Made by a program: the position numbers and the translations under genes | Assembly (NCBI GenBank): GCA_004556155.1 | Contig: SFIM01000043.1 | Location: 1 to 13,983, forward strand | Origin: Clostridiales bacterium | GTDB taxonomy: Bacteria > Bacillota > Clostridia > Christensenellales > Aristaeellaceae | DNA: 13,983 nucleotides | Direction: 5' to 3' | In this document: positions 7,030 through 13,971 of the stretch, one piece after another | Layout of the letters: each line of letters begins with the position of its first letter | Numbering within the stretch: position 1 is the first letter of the stretch | The notes under the pieces: model-generated | Told to the model about the DNA's origin: nothing | Databases searched by the model: none | What the model saw: the letters and a program-made list of their open reading frames with translations, nothing else

Positions 7030-7434
7030 TTATATAATGAAGGAAAGCACAAGAAAGACCGCCGCGCAGGCCAGGTCGGACAGAAGGCAGCACACATCCT
7101 TTTCGGCGTCGTCCAGGTCGTCGAAGGTGACGGGCTGCTCGTCAATGTAGTCGATCATATCGCCATAGCTGCGCACGGGCTTTTTGCGGATGTTCACACG
7201 CTTCATCATCAGCTTGGGCAGGCGTACGCCGTCCAGGCGCAGCCAGGCAATCCAGGCAAGCAGCACAAAGCACACGCCAAGCAGCAGCGCCGCATACATT
7301 TTAATGTGCGCGCCCGAAAGCAGCAGATTGGCCAGCAGCAGCAGAATCAGGGCGATTAAAAACCGGTTGGTCGCCATATAAATCATGGGGCGAAGCAGCG
7401 CGCGGTTGTATATCGCGCGGATTTTTTCGATCAT
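7030..7434 (-). CDS. Small three-helix membrane protein of unknown function
   Basis: A 134-residue protein I do not recognise. Predicted transmembrane segments are about 23-41, 46-67 and 115-134. Between the second and third is a loop of about 47 residues that begins basic (LPKLMMKRVNIRKK) and turns acidic (GDMIDYIDEQ, DDLDDAEKD). The protein ends inside its last hydrophobic segment. ATG 7434 is chosen because AGGAAGGTG (7449-7441, minus strand) lies 6 bases upstream. The GTG at 7443 lies within that site. It converges with the ATPase gene with a 12-base gap and no visible terminator, and is divergent from the importer operon. It has its own candidate promoter. Real gene likely; function unknown. 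Confidence 0.8.
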   Translation of the reverse strand: MIEKIRAIYNRALLRPMIYMATNRFLIALILLLLANLLLSGAHIKMYAALLLGVCFVLLAWIAWLRLDGVRLPKLMMKRVNIRKKPVRSYGDMIDYIDEQPVTFDDLDDAEKDVCCLLSDLACAAVFLVLSFII

Positions 7435-7454
7435 TAAAATCACCTTCCTACATG

Positions 7455-7483
7455 ATTATACACGATTTCATGTTCAAAAACAA
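7455..7483 (-). promoter_or_regulatory. Candidate promoter for the small membrane protein
   Basis: On the minus strand, TTGTTT (7483-7478), a 17-base spacer and a perfect TATAAT (7460-7455) precede the ATG at 7434. The expected transcription start is near 7448, at the edge of the ribosome site, so the leader would be very short. The -35 is weak. Confidence 0.5.
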
Positions 7484-7518
7484 CGCCCAAATAGAACAAA
7501 TAGAACAGGAACATGAAA
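7466..7518. repeat. 10-base inverted repeat flanking a tandem 9-mer
   Basis: TTTCATGTTC (7466-7475) and its exact complement GAACATGAAA (7509-7518) flank 33 bases. Those bases contain AAATAGAAC twice in tandem (7489-7497, 7498-7506). The left arm overlaps the minus-strand promoter spacer, so this may be an operator pair for the small membrane protein gene (inference). Confidence 0.55.
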
Positions 7519-7584
7519 GTTTGAAACGTTCTTAATTCAAATCCATCGCGCCGCCTGCTGAAAACCGGCGGCAATGTGTATTTT

Positions 7585-7605
7585 AATTGTATTTGAGTTG
7601 CAATT
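7585..7605. promoter_or_regulatory. Operator-like near-palindrome upstream of the importer promoter
   Basis: AATTGTA (7585-7591) and TGCAATT (7599-7605) form a near-palindrome with 6 of 7 pairs around a 7-base spacer. It ends 3 bases before the -35 element of the binding-protein promoter. Position and symmetry suit a dimeric regulator; which one is unknown. Confidence 0.3.
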
Positions 7606-7608
7606 CGC

Positions 7609-7637
7609 TTGACACACGCCGCCAATTTCTGTATAAT
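7609..7637 (+). promoter_or_regulatory. Perfect consensus sigma-A promoter for the importer operon
   Basis: TTGACA (7609-7614), a 17-base spacer and TATAAT (7632-7637) match the housekeeping consensus at every position. The expected transcription start is near 7644, leaving a leader of about 60 bases that ends in a strong AAGGAGGA site (7693-7700), 6 bases before ATG 7707. This predicts high expression. Confidence 0.88.
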
Positions 7638-7706
7638 CCCGCTATACACAAAAAAGACGGCGCGCAACCGCCCTGTGCTGTGTAGAAACGACAAGGAGGA
7701 ACGAAC

Positions 7707-9590
7707 ATGAAAAAGTATTTGTCCTTCGTACTGGCTCTCGTGCTTGTGCTCACCAGCATCGCTTTCACGGCTTCCGCTGATGAGATCAAAGACCTGCGCG
7801 CGTACGAGACGATTGCCCGTGAGATGGAGACCTGGTGCTACCATTATTCTCAGGCGGCTGTCGATCTGAACGTACTGAGCAATTTCTATGATCATCTGCT
7901 CACCAACGACGCCAACGGCGCATTGGTTCCCTGCGTTGCCAAGGAGTGGTCTTCTCCCGATGGCGGCCAGACCTGGATCTTCAAGCTCAATGAGGGCGTG
8001 ACCTGGGTGGACTATCAGGGCAACTACAAGGCGGACTGCACTGCGCAGGACTGGGTCACCGGCCTTGAATGGGTGCTGAACTACGGCAAGAACCAGGCCG
8101 CCAACACCTCCATGCCCATTGAAATGATCAAGGGCGCCGGCGATTACTACGCCTACACCAAGGAGCTGGGCGAAGAAGAAGCCAAGAAGCTGGGCACTGA
8201 AAAGTTCCTGGAGATGGTTGGCCTCGAAGCGCCCGATGATTACACCCTGATCTATCACTGCGTGGATAAGCTGAGCTACTTCCCCTCTGTGGCCTGCTAC
8301 AACTGCCTGGCTCCTCTGTCTGCCAAGCTGATCGAGGAAATCGGCGTGGATGGCTACTTTGGCGCTGATTACACCACCATGTGGTACAACGGCCCCTACA
8401 CCTGCTCTGAGTACATCTACCAGAACGAAAAGGTGCTGTCCAAGAACGAAGCCTACTGGAACAAGGACAACGTGAAGCTGTTCGACACCGTCACCATCAA
8501 GATGGTTGAGTCTGTGGACGTGGCCTTCCAGTGGTTCTCTGCCGGCGACCTGGACTACATCGATCTGAACCAGGCCAACCTGAGCACCATCTACAACAAC
8601 GAAGGCAACGAGTTCCACGGCAACCTGGTTGAAGCTCGTCCTACCAAGTATTCCTACCAGATGCACTTCTGCTGGGATAAGAAGAACGAAGACGGCTCTG
8701 CCGATACCAACTGGAACACCGCCATCGCCAACGAGAACTTCCGCTTGGCGCTGTACTACGGCCTGGATATTACCGACTATCTGGCCCGCACCAACTTCAT
8801 CCATCCCCTCAGCTGCCAGAACTACTGCTACACCGCCAACGCCGTTTCTGTAAACAGCGAGGGCAAGGATTACACGCAGATGGTTCGTGACGAGCTGGGC
8901 CTGCAGTACGACAGCGAAAAGTTCGTCCGCGCCGACGCCGCAAAGGCTGCCGAATACAAGGCCAAGGCCATCGAAGAGCTGACCGCCGCCGGCGTTGAGC
9001 TGCCTGTCAAGATGACCCATTATATCATGGGCTCCAACCAGACCGCGAAGGACAGCGCCGACACCCTGGCGCAGATCATCAGCGACTGCCTGGGCGACGA
9101 CCTGGTGGTGCTGGAGATCCGCACCTACGTCTCCAAGCTGAACACCGAAGTGCGTGATCCTCAGCTGGCCTCCATCTACATCAACGGCTGGGGCGCTGAC
9201 TTCGCCGATCCCGTCAACTTCCTGGGTCAGGAAACCTACGGCGACGATAACGCCTACTATTCCAAGGCTTACTCCAAGATCAACAACGCCACCGATAAGA
9301 AGCTGATCGCCACCTATAAGGAATTTACCGACATGGTGAATACGGCCAAGGCCATCACCGATGATCTGGACGCCCGCTATGCTGCCTTCGCCAAGGCCGA
9401 GGCCTTCTGGATCCAGCACGCGCTGACGATTCCGTGGAGCTACGAAGTGACCTGGAAGGTGACCTCCATCAACGAGTACTCCAAGATCTACACCGCTTAC
9501 GGCAACCAGTCCGAGCGCTATGTAAACTGGGAAACCAACAGCGATCTGTACACCACCGAGGATTACGAAGCCTTCAAGGCTGGCAAGTAA
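7707..9590 (+). CDS. ABC importer substrate-binding protein, family 5 (oligopeptide/dipeptide type)
   Basis: A 627-residue exported solute-binding protein for the importer encoded downstream. Residues 1-24 form a signal peptide ending TASA before DEIKD, a type I signal peptidase site. There is no cysteine at the junction, so it is not an ordinary lipoprotein. The nearest cysteine is C44, outside any lipobox. The body fits SBP_bac_5: LSNFYDHLL (57-65), VAKEW (78-82), WIFKLNEGVTW (91-101) and the AQDWVTGLEWVL segment. Later come YYGLDITDYL and a terminal region rich in aromatic residues. The substrate is probably a peptide, though family 5 also takes other solutes. The gene has its own strong promoter and is followed by a terminator, which favours extra binding protein over permease. 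ATG 7707 is clear from AAGGAGGA. Confidence 0.92.
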   Translation: MKKYLSFVLALVLVLTSIAFTASADEIKDLRAYETIAREMETWCYHYSQAAVDLNVLSNFYDHLLTNDANGALVPCVAKEWSSPDGGQTWIFKLNEGVTWVDYQGNYKADCTAQDWVTGLEWVLNYGKNQAANTSMPIEMIKGAGDYYAYTKELGEEEAKKLGTEKFLEMVGLEAPDDYTLIYHCVDKLSYFPSVACYNCLAPLSAKLIEEIGVDGYFGADYTTMWYNGPYTCSEYIYQNEKVLSKNEAYWNKDNVKLFDTVTIKMVESVDVAFQWFSAGDLDYIDLNQANLSTIYNNEGNEFHGNLVEARPTKYSYQMHFCWDKKNEDGSADTNWNTAIANENFRLALYYGLDITDYLARTNFIHPLSCQNYCYTANAVSVNSEGKDYTQMVRDELGLQYDSEKFVRADAAKAAEYKAKAIEELTAAGVELPVKMTHYIMGSNQTAKDSADTLAQIISDCLGDDLVVLEIRTYVSKLNTEVRDPQLASIYINGWGADFADPVNFLGQETYGDDNAYYSKAYSKINNATDKKLIATYKEFTDMVNTAKAITDDLDARYAAFAKAEAFWIQHALTIPWSYEVTWKVTSINEYSKIYTAYGNQSERYVNWETNSDLYTTEDYEAFKAGK

Positions 9591-9608
9591 TTTTCACTTA
9601 AAACCGAA

Positions 9609-9642
9609 GGAGCGGCCTTCTTTCGGGAAGGCCGCCCCTTTT
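9609..9642 (+). terminator. Intrinsic terminator or attenuator after the binding-protein gene
   Basis: GCGGCCTTC (9612-9620) and GAAGGCCGC (9627-9635) form a perfect 9-pair stem around TTTCGG. Two further G-C pairs lie beyond one mismatch, then CTTTT and CCCATTTT follow. With no clear promoter before the permease gene, partial read-through is expected, lowering permease levels relative to the binding protein. Confidence 0.75.
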
Positions 9643-9680
9643 CCCATTTTAACGGCGGCGTTTTTGCCAACGCAAGGGTG

Positions 9681-9729
9681 CTGTCTTAGGGCATTATCGC
9701 AGCCTATGGGCGATAATGCCCTAAAACAG
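9681..9729. repeat. Long perfect hairpin between binding protein and permease genes
   Basis: TTAGGGCATTATCGC (9686-9700) pairs exactly with GCGATAATGCCCTAA (9710-9724) around AGCCTATGG. Beyond one mismatch CTGT (9681-9684) pairs with ACAG (9726-9729). No T-run follows, so it is not a standard terminator. It could stabilise the downstream transcript, bind a protein, or be a small mobile palindrome. It ends 13 bases before the permease ribosome site AAAGGGG (9742-9748). Confidence 0.8.
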
Positions 9730-9756
9730 TAATTATGCAGCAAAGGGGATGAACCG

Positions 9757-10746
9757 ATGGCAAAGTACATTTTGAAGCGTTTAGCGCAGTCCCTGCTGAC
9801 AATCTTTCTGGTTGTCTGCGTGGTATTTCTGCTGATGCGTCTTTTGCCAAACGATTATTATTTCACCGAGGAACAGCTGATTAAGCTGACCGACGAGCAG
9901 CAGCATGACATCCTGGAAAAGGCGGGCATGCTGGATCATCCCCTGGTGCAGCTGGGCCGTTATTTGAAGGGAATTCTTCTGCATGGCGATTTTGGCGTAT
10001 CCCACCGTATCCAGACGGGCAAGAGCGTGACTTCCATCATCGCCAGCCGCTTTGGCATCTCGATGCGCCTGGGGCTGATTGCGCTGGTGTTTTCGCTCCT
10101 GATCGGCGTGCCCTCGGGCATCCTGCAGGCGCGGTTCAAGGATGGTCTGTACGATCATATCGGCACGGCCTTCACCATCTTTATCAACGCGGTGCCGCAT
10201 CTGGTATCCTACTCGCTGGTGATGGTGTTCGGCGCGCGGCTGCTGGGGCTGCCCAGCATGTATTCCGGCCGCAAGGTGTGGAAGTTCATGCTGTTTGGCA
10301 TGCAGTGCAAGTTCAATTATTCGCAGATCCTGCCCATCATCTGCCTGTCGCTGGGCTCCATCGCCAGCTATATGCTGTGGATGCGCCGCTACATGGTGGA
10401 TGAGCTGAACAAGGATTACATCCGCCTGGCCAAGCTGAAGGGTCTGTCCAGCACGCGGGTGATGTTCAGCCACGTGATGAAGAACGCCTTCCTGCCCCTG
10501 GCGCAGTACCTGCCCTACTCGGTGCTGCTGACGGTGGGCGGCTCCATCCTGGTGGAGCGCTTCTTCTCCGTGCCGGGCATCGGCAACCTGCTGCCCGACG
10601 CCATCGCCAAGTTTGACGTAAACTGCGTGCAGGCGCTGGTCATCCTGTACGCCTCGCTGGGCATTATCGGCCTGTTCCTGGGCGATCTGCTGATGACGCT
10701 GCTGGATCCCCGCATTTCGCTGGTTGAGAAAGGAGGCACGCGCTGA
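9757..10746 (+). CDS. ABC importer permease, DppB/OppB type
   Basis: A 329-residue inner-membrane permease forming half of the importer channel. It opens with the family-typical KYILKRLAQSLLTIFLVV (first membrane segment about 9-30). An extracytoplasmic region of about 70 residues follows, including GDFGVSHRIQTGKSV. Further membrane segments lie near 102-124, 137-162, 190-209, 248-268 and 291-316. The EAA loop that docks on the ATPase is about 220-248 (YIRLAKLKGL then KNAFLPL). The end LLDPRISL is typical. The start follows AAAGGGG (9742-9748) by 8 bases. Its TGA overlaps the next start by one base (TGATG), so the two permeases are translationally coupled. Exact substrate cannot be read from it. 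Confidence 0.93.
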   Translation: MAKYILKRLAQSLLTIFLVVCVVFLLMRLLPNDYYFTEEQLIKLTDEQQHDILEKAGMLDHPLVQLGRYLKGILLHGDFGVSHRIQTGKSVTSIIASRFGISMRLGLIALVFSLLIGVPSGILQARFKDGLYDHIGTAFTIFINAVPHLVSYSLVMVFGARLLGLPSMYSGRKVWKFMLFGMQCKFNYSQILPIICLSLGSIASYMLWMRRYMVDELNKDYIRLAKLKGLSSTRVMFSHVMKNAFLPLAQYLPYSVLLTVGGSILVERFFSVPGIGNLLPDAIAKFDVNCVQALVILYASLGIIGLFLGDLLMTLLDPRISLVEKGGTR

Positions 10747-11765
10747 TGTCTAAGAGAATGGTCGTAGATCTGGATGTGGATAAAACCGCGATTGACACCA
10801 ATCTGGATAAGCGGTATCATTTAGGCAGCGTGCATTCCGATGCGCGCGCGCAGATGCCCGAAAAGCAGCTGTTCAGCTTTGCCGAGTACAAGGCGCAGGA
10901 CGCCGAGCGCATCGGCTACAGCAACTATTCCTACTGGAAAAGCGTATGGCAGAACTTTTTGAAGAAAAAGTCCGCCGTGTTCGTGGCCATCGTTTTCGTG
11001 CTGCTGTTCATCTTCACCTTTGTGGCGGTGAAAATCAGCAGGTTTGACGCCAACAACCTGCGCATCGATACCAAGCTGATGTTTACCAGCCCGAACAAGG
11101 AATTCTGGTTTGGCACTGATAACCTGGGCCGTGATTACTGGAGCCAGGTGTGGAGCGCTACGCGCACGTCTATCCTGCTGTCGGTGTCGGTATCGCTGGG
11201 TCAGATCTTCGTGGGCGTGTGCATCGGCCTGGTATGGGGCTATGTGCGCAAGCTGGATCGCTTCTTTACCGAGCTGTACAACTTTATCGACAATATCCCC
11301 ACGATCATCTACATGACCCTGATCGCCCTGATGATTGGCAAAAGCACGCTGATTATGGGCATCGCCATGGTCGCCTTCTACTGGCTGGGCACGGCGCGCA
11401 ATGTGCGCAACCTTGTGTTCATGTACCGTGACCGCGAATATAACCTGGCCTCCCGCTGCCTGGGCACGCCGCTGATGCGCATCCTGGGCCGCAATATTTT
11501 CCCGTATCTGGTCAGCGTCATCATCCTGCGCCTGGCGCTGTCCATTCCGGGCATCATCGCCTATGAAACCACGCTGTCCTACCTGGGCTTGCTGGATATC
11601 TCCACGCCCTCGCTGGGCATCCTGCTGCGCAACGCCCGCAGCTATTTCCTGGATTATCCTTACCTGCTGGTTTTCCCCGCGGCCATCGTATCGCTGATTA
11701 CCATTACCTTCTACCTGGTGGGTAATGCGTTCTCCGATGCGTGCGACCCGCGCAACCATGTGTAA
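10746..11765 (+). CDS. ABC importer permease, DppC/OppC type
   Basis: A 339-residue partner permease. Residues 1-75 are a polar, cytoplasmic extension, longer than I expect for this family. The first membrane segment is about 76-97, followed by the signature FGTDNLGRD (122-130). Other membrane segments lie near 141-165, 180-198, 200-216, 251-272 and 305-327. The EAA loop is about 233-260 (NLASRCLGTPLMRILGRNIFP). ATYETTLSYLGL-like sequence (272-281) and the ending NAFSDACDPR are also typical. AAAGGAGG (10729-10736) precedes ATG 10746 inside the end of the upstream gene. Together with the upstream permease it would form the heterodimeric channel. Assignment is firm; substrate is not. Confidence 0.93.
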   Translation: MSKRMVVDLDVDKTAIDTNLDKRYHLGSVHSDARAQMPEKQLFSFAEYKAQDAERIGYSNYSYWKSVWQNFLKKKSAVFVAIVFVLLFIFTFVAVKISRFDANNLRIDTKLMFTSPNKEFWFGTDNLGRDYWSQVWSATRTSILLSVSVSLGQIFVGVCIGLVWGYVRKLDRFFTELYNFIDNIPTIIYMTLIALMIGKSTLIMGIAMVAFYWLGTARNVRNLVFMYRDREYNLASRCLGTPLMRILGRNIFPYLVSVIILRLALSIPGIIAYETTLSYLGLLDISTPSLGILLRNARSYFLDYPYLLVFPAAIVSLITITFYLVGNAFSDACDPRNHV

Positions 11766-11779
11766 GGGGAGGGGACAAG

Positions 11780-13846
11780 ATGAGCGAACAGGTCATTGAA
11801 AAATACGGCATCAATTTTGAGGAGCGCGCCAAGCAGATCCTGAGCACCGAGCCGATTCTGGCTGCCAAGGATCTGGAGGTGCAGTTCACCCTGCGCGGCG
11901 AAAAGCTGAACGCCATCCGCAAGTGCTCCCTGGAATTGTATGACGGCGAAACGCTGGCCATCGTGGGCGAGTCCGGCTCGGGCAAGTCCGTGTTTACCAA
12001 GTGCTTTGTGGGCATGCTGGATAAAAACGGCTCGATCACCGGCGGCTCCATCCTGTATAACGGCCAGGATCTGACCAAGTTTACTACCGAGAAGGAATGG
12101 CGCACCATCCGCGGCGGCAAGATCGCCATGGTGACGCAGGATCCCATGACCAGCCTGAACCCGCTGAAGAAGATCGGCGTGCAGATTCAGGAGGCCATCG
12201 AGCTGCATCAGGGCATGCGCGGCCGCGAGGCCAAGCGCGAGGCCATCCACATGCTGGAGCTGGTGGGTATCCCCGATCCTGAGCGCCGCTATAATCAGTA
12301 TCCGCATGAGTTTTCCGGCGGCATGCGCCAGCGCGTGGTCATCGCCATCGCCGTGGCCTGCCGTCCGCAGATCCTGATCTGCGACGAGCCGACCACCGCC
12401 CTGGATGTGACCATCCAGGCGCAGATTTTGGATTTGATCCGCAAGCTGCAGCGCGAGCAGCACATGACCATCATCTATATCACCCACGACCTGGGCGTGG
12501 TGGCCAACGTGGCCGACCGTGTGGCGGTTATGTACGCTGGCCAGATTGTGGAAATCGGCATGGTCAACGAGATTTTCTTCGATGCATGGCATCCCTACAC
12601 CTGGGCGCTGCTGGGCGCGCTGCCGCAGCTGGGCGTCAAGGGCGAAAAGCTGCCCGCCATCGATGGTACCCCGCCGAACCTGTTCAACAAGGTGGTGGGC
12701 GATTCCTTCGCTCCCCGCAACCATCAGGCGCTCAACATCGATTTCCTGGAGGAGCCGCCGCTCTTTGACGTGACGCCCACGCACCAGGCCAAGACCTGGA
12801 TGCTGGATCCGCGCGCGCCCAAGATCAACCAGCCCGATACCATCCGCAAGCTCAGCAGCCAGCACCTGATGGACGCTGAGCCCATCTCCCACATGGATCA
12901 TCCCCATCTGCGGCCCGACCGTGAGCCGCTGATCGAGGTGAAGGATCTGCAGATCACCTTTGGCTCGGGCAAAAAGAAGTTTGTCGCCGTGGACGATGTA
13001 AACTTCACCATCTACCGCGGCGAAACCTTCTCGCTGGTGGGCGAGTCCGGCTCGGGCAAAACCACCATCGGCCGCGCCATCGTGCGCATCAATCCCATCA
13101 CCAACGGCGAGGTGCTCTTCAAGGGGCGCCGCATCACCGGCAAGATCAGCCGCGAGCTGGATAACGAGGTCATCCGCAGCTGCCAGATGATCTTCCAGGA
13201 TCCCATGGCCTCGCTGAACGAGCGCGCCAAGGTGGATTACATCGTATCCGAAGGCATCATCAATTATCACCTGTATAAAGATAACAAGGATCGCGTGGAT
13301 AAGGTGCAGCACGCGCTGGAGGAAGTGGGCCTTCTGCCTGAGTTCTCCAGCCGCTTCCCGCACGAGTTCTCGGGCGGCCAGCGTCAGCGCATCGGCATTG
13401 CCCGCAGCCTGATCATGCAGCCGGAGTTCATCGTGGCCGACGAGCCCATCTCCGCCCTGGATGTGTCCATCCGCGCGCAGGTGCTGAACCTGCTCAACGA
13501 GCTGAAGAAAAAGCGCAACCTGACGTACCTCTTCATCGCGCATGATCTGAGCGTGGTGCGCTTCATCTCCGACCGCATCGCGGTCATTCACAAGGGCCGC
13601 ATCGTGGAGCTGGCCGAGGCGGAGGAGCTGTTCCGTCATCCGCTGCATCCCTACACCCGCGCGCTGCTGTCCGCCGTGCCCAATCCCAATCCCTATCTGG
13701 AGCGCAGCAAGAAGCTGCTGGTGTACGATCCGTCGGTGCACGACTACTCGGTGGATAAGCCGGAGTGGTGCGAGATTTTGCCCGACCACTTTGTATACGG
13801 CAACGCGCCCGAGCTGGACGGCTACCGCAAGGAGCTGGGTCTGTAA
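11780..13846 (+). CDS. Fused OppD-OppF type dual ATPase of the ABC importer
   Basis: A 688-residue protein with two complete nucleotide-binding domains that would power the importer. First half: Walker A GESGSGKS (63-70), Q-loop Q120, signature FSGGMRQR (178-185), Walker B ILICDEP with D202/E203, and H236. Second half: Walker A GESGSGKT (421-428), Q-loop Q473, signature FSGGQRQR (530-537), Walker B FIVADEP with D554/E555, and H588. Both have an HPYTWALL/HPYTRALL tail. In many OppD/DppD proteins the tail of the first half holds four cysteines for a 4Fe-4S cluster. Here the equivalent positions are D308, N314, D321 and T339. ATG 11780 follows GGGGAGGGG (11766-11774) by 5 bases and lies 14 bases after the permease stop. 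Separate OppD and OppF genes are more usual. Confidence 0.93.
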   Translation: MSEQVIEKYGINFEERAKQILSTEPILAAKDLEVQFTLRGEKLNAIRKCSLELYDGETLAIVGESGSGKSVFTKCFVGMLDKNGSITGGSILYNGQDLTKFTTEKEWRTIRGGKIAMVTQDPMTSLNPLKKIGVQIQEAIELHQGMRGREAKREAIHMLELVGIPDPERRYNQYPHEFSGGMRQRVVIAIAVACRPQILICDEPTTALDVTIQAQILDLIRKLQREQHMTIIYITHDLGVVANVADRVAVMYAGQIVEIGMVNEIFFDAWHPYTWALLGALPQLGVKGEKLPAIDGTPPNLFNKVVGDSFAPRNHQALNIDFLEEPPLFDVTPTHQAKTWMLDPRAPKINQPDTIRKLSSQHLMDAEPISHMDHPHLRPDREPLIEVKDLQITFGSGKKKFVAVDDVNFTIYRGETFSLVGESGSGKTTIGRAIVRINPITNGEVLFKGRRITGKISRELDNEVIRSCQMIFQDPMASLNERAKVDYIVSEGIINYHLYKDNKDRVDKVQHALEEVGLLPEFSSRFPHEFSGGQRQRIGIARSLIMQPEFIVADEPISALDVSIRAQVLNLLNELKKKRNLTYLFIAHDLSVVRFISDRIAVIHKGRIVELAEAEELFRHPLHPYTRALLSAVPNPNPYLERSKKLLVYDPSVHDYSVDKPEWCEILPDHFVYGNAPELDGYRKELGL

Positions 13847-13867
13847 GCAAATACCATTGAAAAGCCC

Positions 13868-13889
13868 GGCTGCTTCGCATGAAGCAGCC
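13868..13889. repeat. Perfect 9-pair hairpin, first of three after the importer operon
   Basis: GGCTGCTTC (13868-13876) and GAAGCAGCC (13881-13889) enclose GCAT. It starts 21 bases after the operon stop. It could act as a terminator, but no T-run follows. GAAGCAGC recurs at the window end (13976-13983) as an alternative partner. Confidence 0.75.
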
Positions 13890-13891
13890 TG

Positions 13892-13925
13892 CCGATGCAA
13901 GTCAGCTAAAGCAGACTTGCATCGG
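13892..13925. repeat. Perfect 12-pair hairpin, second of three
   Basis: CCGATGCAAGTC (13892-13903) pairs exactly with GACTTGCATCGG (13914-13925) around AGCTAAAGCA. It lies 2 bases after the first hairpin. The 11-base word AAAGCAGACTT spanning its loop and right arm (13908-13918) also occurs at 49-59 of the window. Confidence 0.8.
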
Positions 13926-13929
13926 GAAC

Positions 13930-13971
13930 GTCATTTTCTTGTGAGCCTGCGGCTCACGGCCAGAAAATGAC
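13930..13971. repeat. Nested hairpin, third of three
   Basis: GTCATTTTCT (13930-13939) pairs with AGAAAATGAC (13962-13971). Inside it GTGAGCC (13941-13947) pairs with GGCTCAC (13951-13957) around TGC. The element may continue past the window edge. Confidence 0.75.

Noticed and set aside
7440..9419. Minus-strand open frame of 659 codons opposite the binding-protein gene
   Set aside because: It is repetitive in G, V, I and L and has no recognisable domain. It mirrors the codon bias of the real plus-strand gene, which has a perfect promoter and ribosome site.
10659..10669. GGGCATTATCG in the permease gene repeats part of the 9686-9724 hairpin arm
   Set aside because: The match is only 11 bases and falls on common codons for a membrane segment (Gly-Ile-Ile-Gly), so chance is the simpler explanation.
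11711..13900. Minus-strand open frame of 729 codons opposite the fused ATPase
   Set aside because: It is rich in H, Q, A and G, as antisense frames of GC-rich genes are. No ribosome site or domain is seen, and the plus strand has unmistakable ABC motifs.
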